Positions 44,781 through 54,146 of a DNA stretch of 64,000 nt are shown piece by piece; within the stretch, counting starts at the first letter, position 1; each line of letters starts with the position of its first letter. The notes under the pieces are model-generated. The model had not been told where the DNA came from. It saw only the letters and a program-made list of their open reading frames with translations, and did not search any database. Source of the DNA: Tupaia tana (Eukaryota > Chordata > Mammalia > Scandentia > Tupaiidae); contig JAKSZU010000008.1 of the NCBI GenBank assembly GCA_026018925.1, positions 59,497,027 to 59,561,026 on the forward strand, given 5' to 3'. Position numbers and translations under genes: made by a program.

Positions 44781-45083
44781 AAAATAAGTGGACCACTGGG
44801 AACCAGCAGTTAGCGTAATGGCTATGTCGCTGGACTCCCACGTAGTCGACCGCGGTTCGCGTCTCGGACCCGGTGGCTTACAACTCACGCCGGGCGCGTG
44901 TGCGTGCGTGCCCAAGATCCCGAGAGGAGAATGGAGGAGAAGGGATTGCGGCGTGACCATCCCCCCTGGGGGGTGATTTCTCGCTTTCTGTCTCTATGTC
45001 TCTCTCTGTCTGTCTGGCGAGCGCACGCGCCCTATAGTGAAAAACCTCTCAAAAAAAAAAAAAAAAAAAATAAGTGGACCACT
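44781..45083 (+). mobile_element. Type A1 SINE, youngest sublineage, 17-bp target duplication
   Basis: Flanks AAAATAAGTGGACCACT lie at 44781-44797 and 45067-45083. It starts GGGAACCAGCAGTTAGCGTA and shares GTCTCGGACC and GGCTTACAACTC with the copy at 7.8 kb, plus TCTATGTCTC. CpGs are almost all intact and the A-tail is pure. Confidence 0.97.
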
Positions 45084-45255
45084 CACCAACATTTGGAAGT
45101 CTTGGTCCATCAAGATTATCACGTTGTGACAGTAAAACTTGATCAATATAGACAAATAAAGATAACTAATCAGTGCTGAGGTAATACGTGGTAAAGACAG
45201 GCCCATGGCTAACAGGAATTACAGAAGTTGGGCTTTGTAAAAAAGGGACAGTTTA
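45084..45255. other. Short unassigned spacer
   Basis: No recognised features. Confidence 0.5.
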
Positions 45256-45537
45256 GTTTGGATTTCTTTATTTATTTACTTTTAACTTTTTCATAGGGTG
45301 TGTATGCTTGCTGGAGAGAGACAGAGAGAGAGAAAGTGAGAAATCACTCTCCTTCTGGGAGAAGGATGACCATGTCTCAATCCCTCCTCTTCTAGTACCC
45401 TCTCAGGATTCTGGGTGTGCATGCACACACACCCAGTGTATTTTCAAGCTGTCAAGTCTGGGACTCGAACCATGGTAAGCCATGTGGGAATCCAGTGCCT
45501 TAACCACTACATCACCTGCTGCCCCTTGTTTGGATTT
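45256..45537 (-). mobile_element. Type A2 SINE with 10-bp target duplication
   Basis: The flanks are GTTTGGATTT at 45256-45265 and 45528-45537. The plus strand runs from TTTATTTATTTACTTTT to ACTCGAACCATGGTAAGCC and CACCTGCTGCCCC. Confidence 0.88.
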
Positions 45538-45606
45538 TAATAAAGAAGAAATAGCCACATCATGAATACACCGGAGAATAAGTAAGAGTACATAAAAAGA
45601 GGAATG
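45538..45606. other. Short unassigned spacer
   Basis: No recognised features. Confidence 0.5.
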
Positions 45607-45721
45607 TGGTTCTTAAATTTTCTTAGGTAGAACCTAATACATGGATTTTAAAAAACATGTATGCATCAAAAATTAAACTCATACTTTAATTCTGTTTTTC
45701 TACAGACTTTTTGAAGTCCTC
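45607..45721 (+). mobile_element. Palindromic MITE-like element, copy 4
   Basis: The right arm is well kept (AAACTCATACTTTAATTC, GACTTTTTGAAGTCC). The left arm is strongly decayed but ACATGGATTTTAAAAAACAT is recognisable. Confidence 0.6.
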
Positions 45722-46139
45722 TGTGATAAGTATATGTTTAGAGAAAGAAGAAGGAGGTAGAAGATTCAACGAATTTTCATATTAGGATCTATAACAGTCA
45801 AGATAAAGGCAGTGGCAATGTCTACTGTCAATACAAGTGTCAGTATTCAAAAGTAATTCTGTAGTGCAACCACAAGACAGCCCTGTGACAGATCATTTGA
45901 TGGAAGAGGCCATGAAAGATCAGGGATTGTAGACTCAGACTTTTATATAAATTGAAGCAGACCAGCTTGAGGTTTAGCAGGACCGCATGTATTTTGAAAT
46001 TAAGAAAGGCCTCTGGTAAGTACAATCTGACCAACTGATGAGTGCGAGGCATGGAGGAATGGAGAGTCTGTTGGAGGAATAGTCAGATGAGAATCCAGGA
46101 ATGGGTATTAAAAGAAAAGCAGGAATCAGGATAATTACT
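45722..46139. other. Unassigned sequence
   Basis: No gene was seen. The minus-strand frame at 45840-46052 has no recognisable features. Confidence 0.5.
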
Positions 46140-46345
46140 CAAAGGAAAGTAACTTACTTTGATTGATTGTAGTAAGGAATAATATGTTCATGCTTGTATC
46201 TATAAATGCTGAGCATGTGCTGAGATTTTGGAGACAGTTTGGTGGTGCTTGCTGTCTCTTTCTCTCTAACTGGTTGCAGAAATAAACTCCTTTCTTCTCC
46301 AACCTCTGTCTGTTTTTTCATTGACCACTAGTAGAAGCAGCTGGA
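46140..46345 (+). repeat. Possible decayed LTR end
   Basis: GGTTGCAGAAATAAACTCC followed by TTTCTTCTCCAACCTCTGTC has the layout of an LTR polyadenylation signal and U5. The family is unknown and the call is weak. Confidence 0.3.
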
Positions 46346-46601
46346 TTTAGTTTGCCAATAGCAAACAGCAGAATAATAGATTTAATTTAAAAATGAAAAC
46401 ATAATTTTGTATATAATTTTCTAATGTTAAATGAGGAAAGTAAACATGCATAACTCAGTTTTTCAGATGAAAAAGTAATCTTGTTACTGCAATTTATTTA
46501 TATGTTGCAGAGTTGAAAAATTAAGTCCAGGTGGCAGGAAAACATTCATAGATTTTAGACTTAGAGCAAATTGCTTTAATTAAAGAGAAGTAAATATGTA
46601 C
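46346..46601. other. Unassigned AT-rich sequence
   Basis: No recognised features. Confidence 0.5.
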
Positions 46602-46851
46602 TTTTTTTTTTTTTTTTGGCTATAGGGTATGTGTGCTAGCCAAAGAGAGAGTGACTGAGAAATGGAAAGTGAGAAATCATCTCCCAAGGTGGATGGCCAT
46701 GCCATCATCCTTCCTCCAGTCTCCTCTTGGAATTGTGGACATACACGCACACACACCTGGCATGATTTTCAAGGTGCCAGGTTGGGGACTCAAATCACAC
46801 AGTCAGCCAAGTGGGATCTGGTGCCTTAACTTTCACACAGCCTGCTGGCCC
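46602..46851 (-). mobile_element. Type A/B intermediate SINE
   Basis: A T-run (46602-46617), GGCTATAGGGTATGTGTGC, the GAGAAATCATCTCCC block and a head with GGACTCAAATCACAC and GCCTGCTGGCCC are present. The middle block is slightly shortened. Confidence 0.87.
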
Positions 46852-46879
46852 AAATGCTTACATTCTTAAGATAAAATTT

Positions 46880-47157
46880 TTTTTTTTATTTTTTTAACAT
46901 TTTTTGGTAGAGGTTTTTGCCTTAGGGCACATGTGCTCACTGGAGAGAGACAGAGATAGTGTGAGGGAAAGTGAGAAATGAACCCCCAGGGGGGGATGGC
47001 CACACCACAATTACTTCTCCTTCATTTTCCTCCTGGGATCTTAGGCAGGTATGCATATGCGCCAAGTGTGATTTTCTAGCCAGGAGATACAGGATTTGAA
47101 CTGCAGTCGGCCATGTGGGAGTCCAGCAACATAACTGCTATGGCATCTGCTGGCCCC
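46880..47157 (-). mobile_element. Type A2 SINE
   Basis: The plus strand runs from a T/A tail and GAGGTTTTTGCCTTAGGG, through CCCCCAGGGGGGGATGGCC, to GGATTTGAACTGCAGTCGGC and ATGGCATCTGCTGGCCCC. It lies 28 bp from the previous SINE in the same orientation. Confidence 0.9.
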
Positions 47158-47189
47158 AGTAAAGTTTTATTTAAAAAAATTTTATTCCA

Positions 47190-47275
47190 GGGACCAGCAG
47201 ATGGCAGAATGCTTATGTTGCAGGACCCTGATGTAGTCAACTATGTTTTGAGTCTCTCTTTAAAAAATTTTTTTT
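47190..47275 (+). mobile_element. Head-only type A2 SINE
   Basis: GGGACCAGCAGATGGCAGAA through TATGTTTTGAGTC is a complete tRNA-like head. It is followed almost at once by TCTCTCTTTAAAAAA. The whole middle and 3' region is absent. Flanking ATTTTATTCC and TTTTCATTCC could be the target duplication. Confidence 0.75.
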
Positions 47276-47439
47276 TCATTCCTACAAATAAGTCAGTGAA
47301 CTTGTTGAAATGCTTTACATAATAGTTCATAAGATTTGGAATCTCCTTCACAATGGTTTTCCAAATTTCTTTCCTGAAAACGTATCACTTTTTTTAGCTT
47401 GTTCCTGTGCTTTCACTGATCAGTCTGACATTAAAGTGT

Positions 47440-47995
47440 GGTTTAACTACATGGATTCTGCTGTCAGACTTCTTGGTTCAAATTCCAGCTGCAGCACCCA
47501 CACCAGTTGTGTTCTTTCAGGTCTATTCATTACCTTTCATTTTCTTTCTTTTTCTTTTTCTTTTTCTTTTTCTTTTTCTTTTCTTTTTATTTCTTTTAGA
47601 GGTTTTTGCTATAGGGCGTGTGTGTTTGCCAGAAAGACAGAAAGAGAGAGACAGAAATTGAGAAATCCCCCCAGGGGGGATGACCACGTCACAATCCTTT
47701 CTCCTCTCAGTATCTTGGGCATGCATGCACACGCACCTGGTGTGAGTTTAAGCCGCCAGGTCCAGGACTCGAACCACGGTTGATTACATGGGAGTCCAGC
47801 GACGTAGCCATTACGCAGTCTGCTGGTCCTGCATTCCTTATCTTTCTGTGCTTCTGTTTTCTCATCCATGCAATATGGATAATAATCAGAATGTGCATTA
47901 AAGGATTGTGATGAATTGTTCTGAAGCATTGCATACATATAAATCAATTAGAACAGAGTCTAGCTCAAACTAAATAAATATTAAGAATTTTAGCT
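47440..47995 (+). mobile_element. MIR SINE interrupted by a type A1 SINE
   Basis: The left part (about 47440-47535) holds TCTGCTGTCAGACTTCTTGG and GTTCAAATTCCAGCTGC. The right part (about 47830-47995) holds TTCTGTTTTCTCATCCATGC, AATATGGATAATAAT and AACAGAGTCTAGC, which are the core and 3' end of MIR. The younger SINE separates them. Confidence 0.82.
47540..47829 (-). mobile_element. Type A1 SINE inside MIR, with (CTTTTT)n tail
   Basis: The A-tail has become (CTTTTT)n on the plus strand (47540-47588). The body from GAGGTTTTTGCTATAGGGCG to GTCTGCTGGTCC keeps several CpGs. The middle block is shortened near CCTTTCTCCTCTCAGTATC. Confidence 0.9.
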
Positions 47996-48266
47996 TAATA
48001 AATACTAATTTCATTGTTAATATAAAATATTCACTTTTATTATTAGCTCTTCCTTTAAAAAGTTAACTTCTTCCAACAAATGTCAGTAAAAGATGTGATT
48101 GCATATCTATGAGTGCTCATGTTCATACATATCTGTGCACTTCTGTGTGTGTTTTTTTATATTGGGAATGAGGAATTCATGATGCAAACTGAAAACATTT
48201 AGAGAGTGATGTGAACTATTCAATAAGTTTTGTTTCTCTTTTCTTCACTTTTAAATCACAGTGCCC
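47996..48266. other. Unassigned AT-rich sequence
   Basis: No recognised features. Confidence 0.5.
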
Positions 48267-48362
48267 AGGGGCTAGCAGGTGGCATGATAGTTAAGGGCAC
48301 TGGACTTCCACATGGTGGACCATGTTTCAAGCCCCAGACCTGGCAACTTACTTTCTTGCTTT

Positions 48363-48418
<56 letters not shown>

Positions 48419-48490
48419 CACACACTCTCACTCTGTCCCCCTCTGAACAAATTAAAATAAATAAATAAAATTAATTAAAAATAATTCTTA
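48267..48490 (+). mobile_element. Type C SINE with (TC)n expansion
   Basis: The head GGGGCTAGCAGGTGGCATGA then TAGTTAAGGGC passes to CTTGCTTTCC. A (TC)n run at 48366-48415 is an expansion of the SINE pyrimidine tract, followed by ACAAATTAAAATAAATAAAT. Confidence 0.92.
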
Positions 48491-49374
48491 AAAAATTAAA
48501 TTATAATGCTCAATGTGGACATAAACTTGGCAGTTTTCATGATGAGCGGGGCCAATTTAAGTCACCCTCATTAACGCTGTTGTCATGCCACCCCCTCTTC
48601 TTTTTTCCATCTGTAGTTCTTTTCCTTTCTTTTTTTATTATTATTTTAACTTATTTTATACATTCAATCATTGCACATCACTACAGCTTGTAAAATGAAT
48701 TTACACAACATGGGTACACTTCCCACTAGTCCAGTTGAAGATATCGTACACGTCATCACAAACAGACAGCCCTCCATTTCTGTGTCCCTCAAATGTCTTG
48801 CCTATTTTTTCCCTTGATTTCTTTCCTGTCACTCTTCCCACACTGTCCCCAGTATCCATAACCATTTTCTGGCTTCCATATCCTCTAATCTTTCAGTTTC
48901 TGCCAGCATCCACATCAGCTTGGACATGTGTGCCAACAGTTGGTATATTTTAACTAGAGACATTTTTATCTATATTTCAAGAGAAGTAACCAAGTCTTCT
49001 TCACTGAAAGCTATGTTCACTGGTGGTTATTCTGAAGAGCGTGGTCCAGTTCTGATCTGAATGCTGGACAACTAATTTCAGGAGGCTAGTCTCTCCCGTG
49101 TTCTAAGCATCAGTCTCCCATGCACTTGCATGTTGATCAAGTTTTTGGTATATGCTGCACAGTTATTCAGTTAAATCCCTAGGACATTTGTCATGTTGAA
49201 ACTGTTCACCAATCATGACATGCCACCCATTACAACATTTCATCTTCTGTAGTCATCAAAGGAATTTAGATCGAAGGAACAACTCCATGATCATTACAAG
49301 GTAACAGTGTTTATGTTTTAATACTAATACCATCTTTTTTTTAATATAAAGGAGTAATGGTGGCATGTTCATAT
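48491..49374. other. Unassigned sequence, possibly old LINE
   Basis: No gene was seen. The pyrimidine-rich stretch 48640-48960 could be an L1 3' UTR in reverse, but no landmark was certain. Confidence 0.4.
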
Positions 49375-49517
49375 TCGTTTAAGTAGCACTAACTGCTATA
49401 AGAAATAACCACCCAAATGTATAATGTCTTGAATTAAAAGGGGTTTATTTTTCATTCATGTAAGGCCTTTCCTCTAACTGATGATTCAGGTGTCCAGATA
49501 TGTCTATTCAGTCATCT
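49375..49517 (-). mobile_element. MLT1-like MaLR LTR fragment
   Basis: ACTGCTATAAGAAATAACCA and AAAGGGGTTTATTTTTCATT match the 3' end of MaLR LTRs read in reverse (the usual text is GCTATAACAAAATACC). Only the end is present. Confidence 0.55.
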
Positions 49518-49766
49518 TCCTTTTCTTTTTTTTTTCTTTTCTTTTTTCTTTCTTGACAGGGAGAGGGAGAAAGGGTGAGATAAAGAGAGAGGTGTTTTTG
49601 ACAGTGTCTCACCATGCCAATTTCCTCCAGCTCCAGACTCCCAGTTAGTTTGGATTACAGATGCATGCCACCATGTCCAGCCTGTTCAGGTGGGGCTGGG
49701 AACCAAACCCAGTCCTCCCAAGCAGCAGATTCCTACCACTTACATCTCTGTAGCTGGGCTGTGCTA
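49518..49766 (-). mobile_element. Type E chimeric tRNA/7SL SINE
   Basis: After a T-rich tail, the plus strand shows GACAGTGTCTCACCATGCC and TTGGATTACAGATGCATGCC (7SL-like in reverse). It continues with GGGGCTGGGAACCAAACCC and the rest of a reversed tRNA-like head up to GTAGCTGGGCTGTG. The B-box would read GGTTTGGTTCC. Confidence 0.7.
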
Positions 49767-49972
49767 TCATTTTTTTTTTTTCCTGTAAAAATGATAGAGC
49801 GAGAGGGAACCCTAAGAGTTTCCCCACTGCATGGCCCAGCTGCCTTGGCTGCCCTGGATTTTGTACATCCCATGTGTTCAAGGACGTCCTGGGATATGAA
49901 CTCAGGACCTTTTCCATGTGGGCCCAGTTGTGTTACCACTGCACCACCACCATCTGGTCCCAGACACTATCA
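49764..49972 (-). mobile_element. Type D SINE
   Basis: A T-run (49770-49781), a decayed body, and a head with GATATGAACTCAGGACC and ACCACTGCACCACCACC mark it. CTATCATTTTTT flanks both sides (49764 and about 49967). It abuts the chimeric SINE. Confidence 0.85.
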
Positions 49973-50315
49973 TTTTTTAACTCCTGATTTTCCAAATTCC
50001 TACATAGCAAAAGAGAAAAAAGCATGGGAAAATTCCTTTTTTTTTTTTTTCCCATTTATTCTCTTCTAGCTATAGCTTAGTCACAGAGCTGCACCTGGCT
50101 GCAGAGGTATGAAGTCTAACGTGTACCCATGAAAAAAGAAAATAGGTATTGTATTCAGCAGTCAGGCTGTTTGTGAATGCAATCCAATGTACACCACCTG
50201 CCTAAGCACTATGTTGACAGAGAGTCAACGACACAAAATATACTCATTTTAAGATCAAATAAGCATGTTACAAGATAGAATAGCATCATAGTCCAGCTTT
50301 ATTTTAAAACATATA
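49973..50315. other. Unassigned sequence
   Basis: No gene or clear repeat was seen. Confidence 0.5.
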
Positions 50316-50646
50316 CAGTTGGCAGTTTGTATTCACAGGTTCTGTATCCACAGATTCAACCAAATATGGGTTGAAAATATTTAGAAAAAAACAATAAAAA
50401 TAAAAACAGAATGATAACACGAACAAAAAACCAGTATAGTATAATAATTATTTACATAATATTTACATTGCATTAGGTAATATAAATAATACAGAAATGA
50501 TTTAAAATTTATAAAGTTTATAGGAAGATGTACATAGATTAAATGCAAATACGACACCATTTCATACAAAGAACTTAGGAATCCATAAATTTTGGTATCC
50601 ATGAAGGTCTTGAAATCAATCCTCCTCAGATATTGAGGGATGACTG
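50316..50646. mobile_element. Tigger-family MITE, 331 bp, with TA target duplication
   Basis: The ends CAGTTGGCAGTTTGTATTC and GATATTGAGGGATGACTG are imperfect inverted repeats. TA lies at 50314-50315 and 50647-50648. The interior, with GATTCAACCAAATATGGG, GAAAATATTTAGAAAAAAA and ATTTACATTGCATTAGG, matches MER8/Tigger2-type non-autonomous elements as I recall them. Confidence 0.88.
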
Positions 50647-50669
50647 TATTTATGTACATAATACAGTCA

Positions 50670-50694
50670 TATATATATATATATATATATATAT
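50670..50694. repeat. (TA)n microsatellite
   Basis: About 12 TA units, with CACATATATACACAC to the right. Confidence 0.95.
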
Positions 50695-50865
50695 ACACTC
50701 ACATATATATACACACATACATATACTATAAAGACTAAGGTTATGGTAGGATACAGATAAAGATATTTCCTTCTTTTTTCATTTTTTTCTGCATTAGTAT
50801 ATATTTTAAAATAAAATTACACTTGCAAACATAAATATTATTTAACTGTATGTCTATTAACTTTC

Positions 50866-51077
50866 ATCTTTTTAAGGGGCCAGCAGGTAGCTTGTAGGTT
50901 AAGGCTCTGGATCCCACTTGGCCAACTGCGCTGTTCAAGTCCTGGATCCAGTGGCTTGTGGCGTGGCCATCCACTCTGGGGAGTGATTTCTCACTTTTCC
51001 TCTCTCTTGCTTTGTCTCTCTCTGGTGAGCGCATGTGCCCTATAGCAAAAAAATCTTTTAAAAAAATTATCTTTTTA
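50866..51077 (+). mobile_element. Shortened type A/B SINE with target duplication
   Basis: The head GGGGCCAGCAGGTAGCTTGT then AGGTTAAGGC jumps from GGCTTGTGGCG to TGGCCATCC. The first half of the middle block is missing, unlike type C which also lacks the second half. ATCTTTTTA lies at 50866-50874 and 51069-51077. Confidence 0.9.
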
Positions 51078-51484
51078 GTTTAGACCTTTTGTTTCATTTG
51101 TCAAAATATTTTCTGTTCTGATTTATCATCTTATATATTTTTATTCCATTCTAGCTGTTTTTCTTAGAGTTCTTGAAGTATACTATACAGCATGTGAATA
51201 TCAGAGATCAAAATATTGAAAGGAACAAGGTCTGCTTGTGATGACACTAGAGTTCTTCTTTAATGACACTGTATTTCCATCTATACGTTCCTAGTAGCTA
51301 CTCCAGGGCTTGGTACATACCAAGTACTCAGTAAAGATTTATTTAAATAAGTGATGCTGATATCAATTCATTAAGCAGTATTACTTATTTGTTTTTGTTC
51401 ATTTAATCAGTACAAATATACTAACCAATATACATATTTGTAGTTTCCTGAAGCTGTTTTTTCATTTTGTCCTAATTTGATAAT
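51078..51484. other. Unassigned; possible old LINE tail
   Basis: No gene was seen. GGCTTGGTACATACCAAGT then ACTCAGTAAAGATTTATTT at about 51308-51345 resembles an old repeat 3' end. Confidence 0.4.
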
Positions 51485-51712
51485 AACAGTGGCAATAGAT
51501 ATCAACATTTATTCAATGCTTAGTGCCACACAGTGTTCTAAGTGCTTTACAGATACTTAATCATTTAATCTTCCCAAATAATCCATGGCATAGGTAATAT
51601 TAGTATTGTCATTTTATGAAATGACACAGAGAAATTTGAATATTTGCCCAAAGTCACACAGTAAGTGGCAAAACCAGAGTCAGGTCTAAGAATCTAACCT
51701 TTTAATCATCAT
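51485..51712 (-). mobile_element. MIR SINE
   Basis: In reverse it gives nearly the full MIR order. Plus-strand landmarks are TCAACATTTATTCAATGC, CACAGTGTTCTAAGTGCTTT, TCATTTAATCTTCCC, GTCATTTTATGAAATGACAC, GCCCAAAGTCACACAG and GGCAAAACCAGAGTCAGG. This is a well-preserved copy. Confidence 0.88.
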
Positions 51713-51734
51713 ATAATTTTGCTTTAATCATTTC

Positions 51735-52019
51735 TAGAGCTCTTAATTATTTTTTAGAGAGATTTTTGCTATAGGGTGCGTGTGCTCATCAGAGAAACAG
51801 AGAGAGAGAGACAGAGAGATAGAAAGTGAGAAATCACCCCCCAGGGGGGATGGCCACACTACAATCCCTTTTTCTCCCAGGATCTTGGGCATGCATCCAC
51901 ATGTACCTGGCGAGAGTTTTAAGCACCAGGTCTAGGACTTGAACCAAGGTCAACTATGTGGGAGTCCAGCGACATAACCATTACACCATCTGCTGGTCCC
52001 TAGAGCTCTTAATTATTTT
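51735..52019 (-). mobile_element. Type A SINE with perfect 19-bp target duplication
   Basis: TAGAGCTCTTAATTATTTT lies at 51735-51753 and 52001-52019. The body runs from AGAGAGATTTTTGCTATAGG to GCCATCTGCTGG-type head text ending GGTCCC. The middle block lacks the CTCCATTCTCCT segment. Confidence 0.95.
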
Positions 52020-52542
52020 ATACATGTGTGTACAGAAGATATCAAAGTAATGACCATGTTCTGTATTGTCTGGTTCTTATACAATTAGGAGTGAAAGGAT
52101 CAGAATACACCATTGTTCTCTTCCTACATTATGTATGTGCAAATAGAAATTGCAATGATGGTTTGTAGCTTATTGTCGGTGAACATCTACTGGCTCTTAA
52201 TGATCAATTCTTTCTTTTCAAAGTGTTTAAACCAACCTAGTAATAAATCCTACAATTTTTAAATGTATAAAATCAAGCTTCCTGGCATCTATTTGTCCCA
52301 GTTTATAAATATATTTCAAAGCATTTAACTGTGTTAAGCTTTCTGGCATTCCTTCTACCGAGGCCACAGTGATTATGAGCATTGGTTCACACTCAGAGCT
52401 GAAACTTCAAGTACTGTGGTTTTCAGTCATGCTGGGGTGAGAGACTGGAACTCCTCTTTAGAGCATGTTGGCACTTTGCTATCTATTCACCCATTTTACA
52501 TTTCAATTCTCTTGACCATATTTTTTCTACATTTTCAAGTTT
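52020..52542. other. Unassigned sequence
   Basis: No gene or recognised repeat was seen. Confidence 0.5.
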
Positions 52543-52827
52543 AAAAGTTATTCTCTTTGGGCCAGCCTCTGGTGTAGAGGTTAAGATGACTGGATCTCAC
52601 ACGGCTAACTGAATGGTTCAAGTCCCAGACCCAGCAGCTTAAAAAAACACTATGGACACATGAGCAAGTATGCTCAAAATCTCTAGAGGAGAATAAAGAA
52701 GGAATTGTGGTGTGGTCACTCCCCTTGGTGGGAAGTTCTTTATTACTTTCCCTCTTTATCTCACTCTCTATCTGTCTGGCAGGTGCACGTGCCCTATAGC
52801 AAACTAAGAAAAAAAAGTTATTCTTTT
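52543..52827 (+). mobile_element. Type A/B SINE with 15-bp target duplication
   Basis: The flanks are AAAAGTTATTCTCTT (52543-52557) and AAAAGTTATTCTTTT (52813-52827). The head is GGGCCAGCCTCTGGTGTAGA then GGTTAAGATG, the B-box GGTTCAAGTCC is intact, and the 3' end reads GTGCCCTATAGCAAAC. Confidence 0.93.
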
Positions 52828-53015
52828 AGATCAATAATGGGAGTGAAATAGAAGTGCACTAGTTTTCTATCATTGGTTAACGTTATATTATCTGTTCTTT
52901 GAGATGAATCAATATCTTCCTTCTTCCAGGTGTACGTTCAAAGAGAAAAAGGATATTCCTATTGTTAGTAGTAGTATTGTATTATTATTATCATTATTAT
53001 TAGCATCAGCATTTT
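52828..53015. other. Unassigned spacer with short TTA repeat
   Basis: A short ATTATTATTAT stretch at 52980-53001 lies in otherwise unrecognised text. Confidence 0.5.
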
Positions 53016-53041
53016 CTGTGTCTGTGGGCATGTGTGCACAA

Positions 53042-53107
<66 letters not shown>

Positions 53108-53577
53108 TCCACCCCTTGGAGCCTGGTGCTTTAATTTCCCCACAATCCTTTTCCCCTCCAATTCTTCATCTTGTCAAGACCCTGGGCATGCACATGAGTG
53201 CCTAGAATGTTTTTATTTTATTTTTTGAGAGATTTTTGCTATAAGGCTCATGTTCTTGCTGGAGAGACAGAGAGACAAAAAGTGAGAAATCACCCCCTGG
53301 GGGGATGGCCATGCTACAATCCCTTCTCCATTCTCTTCTTGGGATTTTGGGTGCACACATGCACAGCACGAGTCTCAGGCCACTAGATCTGGGACTCAAA
53401 CTGCTACTCAAACTGTCATTGACCACATGGATACAGCACCTCAACCACCATGCTGCCTGATGGTCCCCTTAGCATGTTTTTAAGCCAATGGGTCTGGAAT
53501 TCAAACCCTGGTTTGCCATGTGAGACTCTGACTTCATTTGCACAGTACCTAACCACTGCACTATGAAGTTGGCCCCA
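53016..53577 (-). mobile_element. Type B SINE split by a type A SINE
   Basis: The outer element occupies 53016-53215 (with a (GA)n expansion at 53042-53106) and about 53467-53577, ending in a head with GGAATTCAAACCCTGG and CACTATGAAGTTGGCCCC. CCTAGAATGTTTTTA (53201-53215) and CCTTAGCATGTTTTTA (53467-53482) flank the inserted SINE. Confidence 0.88.
53216..53466 (-). mobile_element. Type A SINE nested in type B
   Basis: It starts with a short T-run and GAGAGATTTTTGCTATAAGG on the plus strand and ends GCTGCCTGATGGTCC. It carries a small internal duplication near GGGACTCAAACTGCTACTC then AAACTG. Confidence 0.88.
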
Positions 53578-54021
53578 TATTAGCATTTTTTAAAGTCTCA
53601 CTAACTTCTAGGTTATAATATTTTGAGCCATTGTTTACACAACTTCACAGTTCATACAACTTTTGATTGCATTTCTGTGCATATGCCTCTTATCCCATCT
53701 TTTAAAGTTCAGTTATGTCAGAGATAGCCCTATTGAATCAATGTAGTGCTACAAACAAAGGTCAATTTTCTAGAGCACTTTTCTATTTTACAACTCACAT
53801 GTATGTAATTACAATGAAGTAATTAGAAAAGATGGCTTGCATTATGCCATCCTTCATAAATGGAATAATATTGACCTAAGGAGAAGAGTATTACTTTGGT
53901 TATATAAACGTTTATCCACTCTTTTTGTTTGTTTGTTTTGTTTTGTTTTCATTTAGGCACTTTGAATGCCCATTTCTCAGCTGATGCTTCATTAAACTCC
54001 AGGATTGGGAGTGGATGGGAA
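53578..54021. other. Unassigned sequence
   Basis: No gene was seen. A GTTTGTTTTGTTTT stretch lies at 53927-53949. Confidence 0.5.
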
Positions 54022-54146
54022 GAGAATCTTCAAAAAGTTATAAAAAATGAGTATTGTGAAAATACTATGTATGGAATTCAATTTTTTTGGTACCAAAACT
54101 CATATGTTAATTCCATTTTTCAAGGAACCATTTGAAGTCTTGTCAT
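54022..54146 (+). mobile_element. Palindromic MITE-like element, copy 5
   Basis: The left arm GAATCTTCAAAAAGTTATAA and the right arm CAAGGAACCATTTGAAGTC are inverted repeats. The inner GGTACCAAAACTCATATG and TTAATTCCATTTTTC match the other copies. Confidence 0.7.

Noticed and set aside
47310-47783. 157-codon open frame on the plus strand
   Set aside because: It crosses a MIR, a (CTTTTT)n SINE tail and a SINE body, so it is a chance fusion of repeats.
49614-50069. 151-codon open frame
   Set aside because: It spans the chimeric SINE and a type D SINE in reverse and ends in a T-run.
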